Source: Oscheius dolichura (lineage: Eukaryota; Nematoda; Chromadorea; Rhabditida; Rhabditidae). From it: DNA of 64,000 bases. This document shows, one piece after another, positions 46,135-55,594 of the stretch; position 1 is the first letter of the stretch, and every line of letters begins with the position of its first letter. Both the position numbers and the translations under genes were made by a program. Location of the stretch: the NCBI GenBank assembly GCA_932521035.1, contig OW051497.1, positions 10,726,001 through 10,790,000 on the forward strand, given 5' to 3'. Below the pieces are notes generated by a model, which saw only the letters and a list, made by a program, of their open reading frames with translations, ran no database searches and was not told the DNA's origin.

Positions 46135-47995
46135 TTAAAGGAGCATTGTATGCGGCTTCTCCAGGAATTCCTTGAAGTGACGCAGCCACACTGCTCCGAC
46201 GGCGCCGTCCACCGTACGATGGTCGCATGACAATGTCACCTTCATCACTTTGATTGAACGATAGCTGAAGGATTAATATAAAGAAGGAAGAGGAAAAAGC
46301 TCACCCTTCCTTCTCACACGGCACCAGTTTGTTTTCTGCTCCTCCAACAGCTAGAATACAAGATTGGGGAGGGTTAATAATAGCAGTGAAATCTGTCACA
46401 CTTCCGAACATTCCAAGATTCGATACCGTAAATGTTCCTCCCTAAAAACACAATAACTCATTGGCAAAATAGAACAGTACCTGGAATTCATGAGGCTGAA
46501 GCTTTCCATCCCGAGCCTTCAATGCTAGTTCCTGAATTTCACTGGAGATGGTAGCCAATCCTTTAGCATGAGCGTTGAAAATAATAGGGGTGATAAGTCC
46601 CGTCGGTGTGGATACAGCTACGCAAACATCAACACTGGCATTTTGGCGGATAAACGTATCCATGAAGAAGCTGTTGGCTTCGGGAACACGCTGACAAGCC
46701 AATGCAGTAGCCTACAGAGTTACTCTTGGAAAAAAGACGAAGGGAATAGGATACCTTTATGACGAAATCGTTGATGGAGAGCTTAGTAGCACCAGAAGAA
46801 GAACCCTTAGCGAGGAGACCGTTGAGCTTCTCACGTACCCTAAAATCCCCAATCAGTTAAGCTAAAACTGATGCTTACTGTAAGATGTTGTCCAAAGCAA
46901 TTTCACTGGTTAGATAATAGTGGGGAATAGTCGACTTGCTTTCGGTCAAACGTTTAGCAATAGTCCTGCGCATATTCGTTAGAGGAATATCCTGAATAGA
47001 AAATAATGTTAAAGGGAAGTTAGGTAAACTTACAACATAGTCGCCGTCTTTTCCACCAGCGGCAGCAGCAGCTCCAGCTGTGGCGGTCTTCTTCTGAGCT
47101 CCCTGAAGATCAGAGGCAAGGATTCTTCCTCCCGGCCCTGTTCCAGAAACTGCGGACAGGTCCAAATTCTTCTCAGCGGCTAGCTTTCTAGCAAAAGGAG
47201 TGGCGCTAACTCTGCTAGGGGAAGCTGACCCGGCAGGTTTCGACTGTTGTTCTGGAGCAGGTTTCTAAATAATCTATATGAGAAGAAAAGAAATTTGATT
47301 TACAGGAGAGCTGGGTTTCTCCTCTTTCTTCTCTTCCTTCTTCTCGGGTTGCTTCTCTTCCTTGGGAGCAGCAGCCCCGCCGTCATCCTTGAAGTTTGCG
47401 AAAGCGGCAACGTCCCCCTCACTTTCAACAATGATGCAAAGGAGCTAAAATATTAAGCGTACTATGATAACAAGTGGTTTACCTTTCCAATGGGGACATC
47501 TCTCGACCCTTCCGGAATAATAATCTGGGCGAGGTATCCTTCCTCCGGTGTTTCGAAACCCATAGTCGCTTTGTCGGTTTCAATTTCGCAGAGAAGATCT
47601 CCTTCGCTGAGCTGGTCCCCAACCTTCTTTTGCCAACTGACGACACTTCCCAACTCCATAGTGGGTGAAAGAGCGGGAAGAGCTACTCTCTTATGAGGAG
47701 GGAGACCGCCTAACAAAGATTCTCAAAAGAAAAGTTAGCTTTTCTTACTGCTGAAGAGACGGATTCCCTTAATGGCGGCAGTCGGTCGAACGGAAGCATT
47801 TTTAGGAGGACTGTTGCCTATTATTTGGAGGAGTCGACTGGAGGATACACTTCTGCTAAAAAGGTCAATGTTGACGATAAGGGCTGGTATCAACCTTGAC
47901 TGAACAGATGGTAGCGAAGCAGCTGAGGTTGCAGCTGTCTGTCGAAGACCTCCAAAACTGCGAAGGGGTAAGGATCTTCCGGGGAATTTGGACAT
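46135..47995 (-). CDS. DLAT: Dihydrolipoyllysine-residue acetyltransferase, pyruvate dehydrogenase E2
   Basis: E2 core of the mitochondrial pyruvate dehydrogenase complex, transferring acetyl groups to CoA. N-terminus is a Ser/Arg-rich mitochondrial presequence ([20 protein letters not shown]), interrupted by a 42-base intron. One lipoyl domain: [20 protein letters not shown] and [10 protein letters not shown] (lipoylated Lys). Then an Ala/Glu/Lys/Pro linker, the E1/E3-binding domain ([31 protein letters not shown]), and the catalytic core: [65 protein letters not shown] and [18 protein letters not shown] with the active-site His. About 500 residues. Mammalian E2 has two lipoyl domains; here only one is seen. 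ATG 47995 was chosen because it starts the presequence. Confidence 0.95.
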
Positions 47996-48916
47996 TCTGG
48001 AAGGAAAAAATCAATAAACAAATAGGAGAATATTAAACAATAAAGAACGTGTGTAAATTTGTGCTTTTTGAAAATGATGACAAAATATTTACCTGATGGT
48101 AATTCACGGATTAGCTTTTAGATGACCCTGTTACGATTCGAACTACCTAAAACCGAAAGAATAAAATGAAATAATGCAAGGGAGGAGAGAATAAGTGGGA
48201 TAGTTTATAAAAAGCACCCGGTGCAATAGAACTTGCCCATGACGTAATGTCGTAGGCGGTTGCGAATTTTTGCTATCGAAATGCTGCGAGAGTAACTAGG
48301 TTTCATATAAATTCATCATTCAAAGGTTTTCAATTGATTGGGAGAAATAACAACAGTGGAAAATCTTATTTCCTACGACCGCCCATGGCGCTATGCCAAG
48401 GAGGTAAGCAGTCCTTTAAACTCGCTGTTGAGCGCGCATCAATAAGTGCTTTTTTTGACTGGGCCACATATCAGTCCATGTTATCTAAACCATTGTTTTC
48501 GGAACTTCAAAGATTACAACAGATTTTGGAGGGAAAACACTTAATTTCCGATGTTTTAAGCGATTTTTTAAACTGAAATTTATTAGTATGCTGCTCATTT
48601 CCAAATAGCAAGCCTTAAAATCTTCAATTTGGAATATTTGGCGGTTTATGTCAAGAATAAAGGAGTGTTGGTACCGATTGGCGTAAAAGAGACGACTTCG
48701 GTTGGCGATATAAACAAGAAAACATCAGACATGTGACTGCGACCTGGACCGCTACGAGACCATCAACTTGCAGAGGACACTATTTACATTTAGAAGTGCC
48801 TCGCGTTGTTTTTTCCTCCGCTTTGTATATATATTTGAATTGGGGATATAGAAAAGAATTTTAGTAACAGTACAATTTATTAACAACGATTTCACAAGAT
48901 TACGGTAATTTGTTAT
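47996..48916. other. Intergenic, one doubtful ORF
   Basis: Upstream of DLAT. A plus-strand frame at 48334-48576 (MIGRNNNSGKSYFLRPPMAL ... VLSDFLN) is open but has a GTAAGC donor-like site inside and no similarity; not called as a gene. Confidence 0.3.
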
Positions 48917-49161
48917 TTATCCCCAAATGGGGCCGAGTTGCTGCCATTTGTTAGTGAAACGTTTAATGTTCCTCGGCCACCGGTCGAACATTGCAGCGTC
49001 AATTTCGAAATTATCAGAATTATCAGCTAGCGCCCTGAAGAAGGATAAGTTAGCATTAAGAACTGTTATTACCGGGAGTTGAAGTCCCTGTTGTCCTCGA
49101 ATTGAATCTCTGCTACCGCGATTACAGCCATAATGGCGAGAAGGACCAAAAGAAGCTTCAT
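48917..49161 (-). CDS. Very small secreted peptide precursor
   Basis: Two exons, 49161-49073 and 49034-48917, joined over a 38-base intron, encode 68 residues. Signal peptide MKLLLVLLAIMAVIAVAE; then an acidic pro-like segment (FEDNRDFNSRALADNSDNFE). A Trp/Lys/Arg-rich end (MFDRWPRNIKR then FTNKWQQLGPIWG) runs to the stop. The NIKR dibasic site would release a C-terminal FTNKWQQLGPIWG peptide if processed. An acidic pro-part followed by a cationic, Trp-rich end is the layout of neuropeptide or antimicrobial precursors, but no family is recognised. The splice sites (GTAATA donor, CTTCTTCAG acceptor) and frame continuity support the model. Confidence 0.65.
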
Positions 49162-51768
49162 TCTGTCTCTACCCTGTAACTAACAACGTGGAAGAATTGA
49201 GCAGGAGGCGTGAGAAGGATGCGGTCAAAAAAAAAGAAGAGGAGAATAAGTTAAGAATAGCAAGGCATCCATACCTTGTCAGGCAAAAAAGGGCATAAAA
49301 TAGCAGAAGGAAACGACTGAGAGGGGAATCAACGAAAAATTGACGTCGAAAGTTATTGAAAGGTTGTCATCATCAAAGTCGGAGGTCTTGAAAGACGTGA
49401 AATAGCTGGAATGTGACTGAGTAGGAGTTAGTATGACTAATGAACCGGGAGGTCTCGGTTGTGTAACTGAAGATGACGTTAGTCATAAGTGGCAAGTGGA
49501 ACTGGGCAAACTAGCGCGACAGTTTCCTTAATACATGACCTGGATTCTGGAAATACTTGGCCAGAAAACATTCTCCCTGTTTTCTGACTGGAGACTTGAA
49601 GCCCTCCTTACTTCTCAAAGAAAGTTCAGTATCCAGAAGGCATAGGGTCTCAATGCATTAATTTGGACATAATGCATAAGTTTTGAAGCATAACATTTTG
49701 CATCCCGTGAAAGAAAGGTGAGAGAGCAGGCACAGACACCCCCTGCAAAAGCGATACCGCCGTCTGCAACCGTCCTGGATGATGTCAGCTTTATGACAGA
49801 AGGGTAAGTCATAATATCGCGTCATAAAAAGATGATGTGCTCTTTGTCTTTCTGGTATGTTTAATTGTCCTCCGAACATTGACCACATCATAAGGAAAAG
49901 AACAAAAAACAGAAATGAAACATGCACACGGATTGGTAGCGGAATAAATGGGAGGAGGGCGAACCTAAGCCAATTCGGCCCATCCCCTTTTCTGACAACG
50001 GAAATGAAGAAATCTAGGACAAAAGAGGCTCTGAGAAAAGAGCAGATCACCAAAACATAATTGGTCTTAATGGCTGGTAAGGGAAGATCATGATCTCCTT
50101 GCACCTGTAATTTGGAGGAGCAGTTGTCTCTCAATTGTCTTCAGCGAGTACGATCGCCCACAAGTGGACTGGTCAACAGGGGTTGAGAAAATAAGTAACA
50201 AGGAAAGAAATAAACATGATTAATTATTAGGTGTAACCAAACACTACCCCCTCCCACACCCGGATGCAGGAAAAGGTTTTTTTCCCCGGGCCGTGCAACC
50301 CGGGAGGAGGGGCTAGCTCTCTCTGTATAAACTATGACGTCCTTACTGTGACTAGACAAGGGCGGAGGGGGGATTGAGTGACGTTTAGCTCAGGTTCGGT
50401 TGAAAGATAAGAGATGGCCCCCGGGTTAATTAGAGTAACGGCCTACACATCCGCATTAACCTAACTGTATTAGTGGCTGAGCCTACTTACGCAATACAAA
50501 GAAGGTGACGTTCGATCAGGAAGCGGCTTCTGGGTCTTCTCACCCCGTGGAACAAGATTACGAGGACGATGTCTAACCTCCCGGTAGCCTTGTTTTATAC
50601 GGAAGTATTCCCATTATGACGGGGGAGTAACAAATCTCAGCGTTTCTAGTATTTACCGAGGGACGTTATTCGTAGATATGGGATGGGTTGCCGGGTAATG
50701 TTGCCATGGGCTTGGATATTAGGACAGACAAGAAAAATTTTCCCAAGTCAGTTAAGAGGGGAAATTTATGGCTGACCAGTGGATAAATTGGATTGGCTTG
50801 AGAGAGAGAAGGAAACGCAAAGGAAGGGAAAACGAAAAGACCCCGCAGTTGATCATGCAAATTTCTATTTTCACAATGGACAAAAGTTTTGAAGTACACA
50901 TAGGGAAAACAAGAAGATTGCAGTTTACAAGCCGTGGACTACATCCTGGTTTGTGGTATGTACTTTAAGACTTTCTGAGGAGGGCGTATACGGTAGATGC
51001 AGAGATAATTTCAGGGAAACTGTAGTCTAACTCCCCTGTGATGCAATCAGATGACACCCTTGACGGTTCAATTCTCCCAGCACTGCACTCACCCAGATTG
51101 TGTTTAACAAGACGGAATAACCTCATACAATATCAAAAGACATATCCCCATCACATGGTATGTGACATCAAAACGACTCAGTTTTACTCGACTGCACTCC
51201 CCTTTGTGAGGTTACTTCGAAAATAGGCCAAAGGATGATCTTAATCACAGTCCACGATAATGGCGAAGAGCTGACACGATTGTGACGTAGCGGTTTTTTA
51301 ATGCGGGGGGCTAGGCGTCAAAGCTGATCCTGTTACTGGAGTGGAATTTTGGAGTACAGAGATTTATTGTCTGGATATGTATCTTTGTTTTCAGCTGCAC
51401 ATGATATAATCAGGGCATCGTATTCCAAGAAAGAGAGGATTGGCGGCTATGATCATCGAGGGATCATCGCTACCAATGGCTGGAACACAAAGTACTCCCT
51501 GGGAACATCCTTTATAATACCGACCATGCTTTGAGTAGAAAGAATTTCCTGTAATTGATGAAGAACAAGATCTGCAAAGATTGGCTTGGCCGAAAGTGGA
51601 ATACCCAAAGACCAAAAATTACATATACTCAAGGCTTCGAGTAGCCCAAAATCACTTTGAAGATATACGGCTTGTCTGATAAAAGTAAAGCCCGACTTCG
51701 CTCATAAAGCGCTACAACTAAACAAGAAACTAAAACACAAAACAAGAAGAACATATTTTATTTCATTT
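49162..51768. other. Intergenic region without a recognised gene
   Basis: About 2.6 kb. A 158-codon hydrophobic frame at 49658-50134 (minus) and shorter ones were considered; none has splice or family support. Confidence 0.35.
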
Positions 51769-52087
51769 CTATGGAGAAGACGGCGGCATGGCTGTAGAAG
51801 TCGCTGGGGTGGCCGGCGCGGCAGCAGCGGAGGCTGAAAACAAGAACGTAAACTAAATGTCTAGAAAAGCAAACTCACCACGAAGCACATCCTCCAAGCG
51901 CACACCAGCGGGGTTGGTCAGCAGTCGGGAGCTAGAAGGCAACGGCACGGCGACGGTCACAGGGCGCAAGCTTCGGCGCAAGAAGGGTGCACCCGCACCA
52001 GCGGCTTCAGGCATCAGCACGAAGGTGTACTGAAAGTAGCCATTAGTAGCCAAGAAGAAAAGAACCAACCTTCTTGGGAGCCGACAT
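51769..52087 (-). CDS. MSAPKK gene copy A (tandem duplicate)
   Basis: Not recognised. Three exons. ATG 52087 encodes MSAPKK; a 40-base intron follows (GTTGGTTC ... CTACTTTCAG). Exon 2 encodes YTFVLMPEAAGAGAPFLRRS and LRPVTVAVPLPSSSRLL, ending GVRLEDVLR. Exon 3 is Ala/Pro/Ser/Thr-rich (ASAAAAPATPATSTAMPPSS) with stop at 51769-51771. About 79 residues, basic middle and low-complexity tail, no signal peptide. A paralogue with the same structure lies at 53400-53736 on the same strand. The 5' leader, first intron and start of exon 2 are nearly identical between copies. A longer frame from about 52197 reads through the intron and leader, but the splice sites and the paralogue argue for the model given. 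Confidence 0.65.
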
Positions 52088-52200
52088 GGGAGAGGAATGA
52101 AGTCTTCTCTTGACCAGAACCGATTAAATCTCAGCTTTACGGGTTTTTTTTCCGTTTTTGACCCGCTTCTGGTCGAGCTCCATTTCTCGGTCCCCAAAGG
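51995..52200. repeat. 5' block shared with 53640-53860
   Basis: Leader, start codon, first intron and early exon 2 of copy A. The matching block at 53640-53860 is nearly identical; differences are a six-base insertion near the uORF stop, two single-base homopolymer indels and scattered substitutions. Confidence 0.75.
52124..52183 (-). other. Upstream ORF of copy A, 19 codons
   Basis: In the 5' leader, an ATG at 52183 opens MELDQKRVKNGKKTRKAEI and stops at TAA 52124-52126, 36 bases before the main ATG. The paralogue keeps the same start, stop and length although both copies carry different homopolymer lengths. Possible translated leader; coding role unproven. Confidence 0.35.
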
Positions 52201-52508
52201 CTAACCACGGCTGCTGGTCTCTCCGGCTGTCACCGTCGTGTGGCGCTCGCTATTCTCTTCCCGTGAGGGAGGCAATAGTCTTATATTATTGCATCTCAAT
52301 TATTTTTGGCTTGTTCAAAATAGAGAAGCTAATTTATATAGCCCTTTCCCAGCATAGAGCTTCTTCACGCCTTTGTCCAGTCGGAAACGTTTGTTCATCA
52401 CACTTCGCTGTTGTCTCACCTGCGCCTTTTATATCTTTCTTTTTTATTCTTTACACTTCTCTGTCACTATATATAACGCAACGGATAGCAAAGACAGCTT
52501 TTTGAGCC

Positions 52509-53192
52509 ATGATCACCTTCTTCATATTCTGCTCTCTATTCGCTTATGCCCTTGCCGAAACTGCATGTGTAGGAAATGATAACCAAATAGCCCCTGCTCT
52601 TCCTGGAATACCGTGCCCACCCGGTACAGTAGAATCTGATGATGGAAATTGCTGTGATCCACGTGGAGTACAAATAGTGGGAGAAACTACTGTAGCTCCA
52701 ACCTTTTCTCCTGGAGTCACTAACGTCTATGGAACTACTAGAGCGGTGAGTGTTACCTACCGTCTCGCCTGGCCATTTATTTTTCACAGAGTTCAGGTTG
52801 CAGTTAATACTCTCTACCCTAGTTCTGCGCTCCCTACTGTGAGTTACGGCGTCGGAGACTCCTCAGGTGGGAGTTCTGGAGTTGAAAGCTGTGCTGATCT
52901 TATAAACCCTCTCACAGGAGTTTCCGACTGTGCAGATAGGGCCAGTCTCTGTAATGATCCGACCTATTCTCGTATAATGACAGCCCAATGCCCACTCACC
53001 TGCAAAAGGTGCTCTGACATTGGAAATACTGTCGCCGGACGATGTGCAGATCGTTTTAATCCGAAAACGGGAACATCCGATTGTCCTCAAAGAGTATCCT
53101 ACTGTGATGACCCCATCTATTATGAAGTTATGAACCAAGAATGCCCAACGACTTGCAAGAGATCAGGATGCGGATCACAAACTACTTTCTAG
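52509..53192 (+). CDS. Secreted protein with two ShKT domains
   Basis: Signal peptide MITFFIFCSLFAYALAE, then a short cysteine-bearing segment (PGIPCPPGTVESDDGNCCDP) and a Thr/Val/Ser linker. Two six-cysteine ShKT modules follow: SCADLINPLTGVSDCADRAS with LCNDP and MTAQCPLTCKRC; and RCADRFNPKTGTSDCPQRVS with YCDDP and MNQECPTTCKRSGC. The NPxTGxSDC and CNDPxYxxxM forms are typical of nematode ShKT proteins. A 51-base in-frame intron (GTGAGT ... GTTCAG) probably lies at about 52744-52797; if retained, the frame still reads through. About 210 residues. It sits between the two MSAPKK copies on the opposite strand, so the duplicated block flanks it. Confidence 0.85.
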   Translation: MITFFIFCSLFAYALAETACVGNDNQIAPALPGIPCPPGTVESDDGNCCDPRGVQIVGETTVAPTFSPGVTNVYGTTRAVSVTYRLAWPFIFHRVQVAVNTLYPSSALPTVSYGVGDSSGGSSGVESCADLINPLTGVSDCADRASLCNDPTYSRIMTAQCPLTCKRCSDIGNTVAGRCADRFNPKTGTSDCPQRVSYCDDPIYYEVMNQECPTTCKRSGCGSQTTF

Positions 53193-53399
53193 TATGACAA
53201 TCGCATGAGTCTTACTCAGTCAAACTGAACCGTGATATTTATATATTTATAACCATGGTATTTATATATACATAATATATACGAAATATTACTTTGTTTG
53301 ATAAAAGTTAAGTCTAATTGTTCATATGAGATTACAACTAAACAAGAAAAAGCACAGAAAACAAAACAAAATAGCAATGAATGTTTTATTTCTTTATAA

Positions 53400-53736
53400 C
53401 TAAGGAGAATCCAAGAGAGGTGCCGACGAAGGAGCCGAGGAAGAGGCCGGCGCAGGCGGAGCGGCGGCGGCAGCAGCAGCAGCTGAAAATAAGAGAGTAA
53501 ACTAAAATTCTAGAAAATCAAACTCACCCCGAAGCAGATCTTTCAGGCGGACACCGTTTGGAGCTGACAGCAGCCGGGAGCGGTGGGGCAGGGCAACGGT
53601 GATGCGGATAGGGCGCAAGCTTCGGCGCAAGAAGGGTGCACCCGCACCAGCGGCTTCAGGCATCAGGAGGAAGACAGACTGAAAGTAGCCATTAGTAGCC
53701 AAGAAGAAAAGAACCAACCTTCTTGGGAGCCGACAT
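53400..53736 (-). CDS. MSAPKK gene copy B (tandem duplicate)
   Basis: Paralogue of the gene at 51769-52087. ATG 53736 encodes MSAPKK; the 40-base first intron appears base-for-base the same as in copy A. Exon 2 encodes SVFLLMPEAAGAGAPFLRRS and LRPIRITVALPHRSRLL, ending GVRLKDLLR. Exon 3 has a run of seven Ala then PPAPASSSAPSSAPLLDSP. About 83 residues. The two proteins share MPEAAGAGAPFLRRSLRP exactly and then diverge. The function is unknown; the conserved start and variable Ala/Pro/Ser tail suggest a structured N-terminal core and disordered tail. Confidence 0.65.
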
Positions 53737-53860
53737 GGGAGAGGAATGAAGTCTTCTCTTGACCAGAACCGAATCCAGTTAAATCTCAGCTTTACGGTTT
53801 TTTTTCCGTTTTTTGACCCGCTTCCGGTCGAGCTCCATTTCTCGGTCCCCAAAGGCTAAC
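53640..53860. repeat. 5' block shared with 51995-52200
   Basis: Second copy of the shared block, belonging to copy B. Similarity falls sharply inside exon 2, and partial similarity returns in the 3' flanks (GATAAAAGT and ACAACTAAACAAGAAA on both sides). Confidence 0.75.
53779..53838 (-). other. Upstream ORF of copy B, 19 codons
   Basis: ATG at 53838 opens MELDRKRVKKRKKNRKAEI and stops at TAA 53779-53781, 42 bases before the main ATG. One extra A and one missing C relative to copy A cancel out, so frame and length are kept. Confidence 0.35.
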
Positions 53861-54540
53861 CACGGCTGCTGGTCTCTCCGACCGTCACGGTCTTGTAGCG
53901 CGCACACCCTGAAGCGCTGAGCTCCCGGCGTCTCAGAAGATGACTGTTAATAGTCTGTATAAACTTCTATTATTCAGGAAGGTACTCATGACGTATTTGA
54001 ATATAGTGTAGTTGTTTCAACGTGGGTGTTCGTCAACAAACTCGGAAATCCTACACACGTGTATCAGATTGTATCCTCTATAATATCGGGATAACACATG
54101 CATGACAGAGCTAGGGGCTTTTCTAACAGTTCTAGCCATCTTAGACGGACCGTATAAGCTGGGAGACATCCAAGTGTTCTCCTCTTGACATGGAAATGTT
54201 CAAAGACTGAAAGGTTTTTGTGATCTGCCCATTCAGAGAGCATGAACTCCCACTCATGTGTGTTGCTATTAATTAGTCATTTCACCTGTTACTCCTTGGC
54301 TTTTTCTCTAATAGTTACTCACCCACCTGCAGTAACCAACATGTTGTTTCACCTGTTTCCCAGTTATCGTTTACTTCTCCTCGATGATCGGCCTTCTGTT
54401 ATATTATCGAATAAACGCCTGTATTTCTGTAGCCCTGGCTTCCATTGTCTTCTACCTTATACTCATCAAATCTCCACTACGAATGAAGAATTTCAAATGG
54501 CATCTTTTGAATATACACGTGAGAAAAGAATAGCCTCAAT
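53861..54540. other. Intergenic, no gene seen
   Basis: No coding support beyond open frames without splice or family evidence. Confidence 0.3.
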
Positions 54541-55146
54541 ACTCGGACAATTTCAGTGTATCACATTTGCCGAGACGTTCTACTGGTGTTCCTCAGCGCT
54601 CCGCAGATACTCGCCTATCCATTCCCACATGGATATTCTACTGGGGTTTTAACTTCTCTTATACCTTATAATATTCAAGGGGTATGTTTGTGTTCCCCAC
54701 CCTATGGATAAATGAAAGGGACTCAAGGCTCTTCCAGGCAATTGCCATCTTTCTCGGCCAGTATCGACAGGGTAGGATCGTTATATTTTATTACAATTTG
54801 ATATAAAATTCCAGTTATAAAGTTGAAATCCATTATGCTCCCTAGCTCTTCGAACTATCGGACGACACAAAGTTCTGTTAAAATAAAAGCACTACTCAGC
54901 GGGGTAGAATTTATGGTTTCTTCTAACGGATGTGATTTGTTTCAATCAGTCTTTGAAGGACGAAGGATTCCACAATCAGTCTGTGAATGTCCTCTCTGTC
55001 GAAACTCCAAATCAATCGGTCAATGCTCCAAATTTCTACAATTCATCGACGAATTCAGGCAAGAAAAAGGGAGAAAGAAATCACAATCAATTAACTCGAC
55101 AACACTTTTGTACCCATTACATTGTAATAAATGTTTGACTAGCTGA
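54541..55146 (+). CDS. Doubtful multi-exon orphan
   Basis: A chain of frames can be spliced in phase: a hydrophobic start (VLLVFLSAPQILAYPFPHGY, STGVLTSLIPYNIQG), a small exon AIAIFLGQYRQ, and a last exon VIKLKSIMLPSSSNYRTTQS ... VCECPLCRNSKSIGQC ... stop at 55144-55146. No ATG was fixed and the competing frames are also open. Not recognised. If real, it would be a secreted protein with cysteines near the end. Confidence 0.22.
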
Positions 55147-55594
55147 ATAATGACGATATATCGGAAGGTACCAGTACAGGCGAATCGTAGTTTGGGTTAA
55201 GTTCTGACACTTTCCACCTCTTTATCAAAACTAAGCCACCAGCACACTGTTAACAGATCATTCGCCGATAAAAGACCACACTTTGCTCTCTTATCTACAC
55301 GTGTTCCGCTTTCTTATAAATACTCTGTCCTCAGTCTATTCGACTTTGTTCCAGCAGCGAAGTTCTCAGTGCTCTCCATTTTTCCTATCACTCTGGGAAC
55401 AAGAAACGTGCACGGCTAGTAAAAAAAAGGACACCTGTTGTAAATTTGATAACACACGTGTGACCTTGACATGTTGCGAATTGTCAATTGAAAGTATTGC
55501 AGTTATATTCCCAGCTTCTTTCGTTTTTTGTTTGCCTTCCGCTCTTTCTACTATTGACATTTCTTTTCGATTGCCTCAAAATGACCTTCCAGTT

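Noticed and set aside
48120-48160. TTCGAA-containing stretch resembling a tRNA T-loop
   Set aside because: No pairing T-stem, D-arm or acceptor stem around it.
48334-48576. 80-codon plus-strand ORF upstream of DLAT
   Set aside because: Contains a donor-like GTAAGC, no in-phase upstream exon found and no similarity.
49658-50134. 158-codon hydrophobic minus-strand ORF
   Set aside because: No splice support or family motif; composition irregular. Left uncalled rather than invented.
51853-52197. 114-codon minus-strand ORF reading through the leader and intron of MSAPKK copy A
   Set aside because: It crosses a clear GT-AG intron and the conserved main ATG; the paralogue shows that the spliced model is shared.
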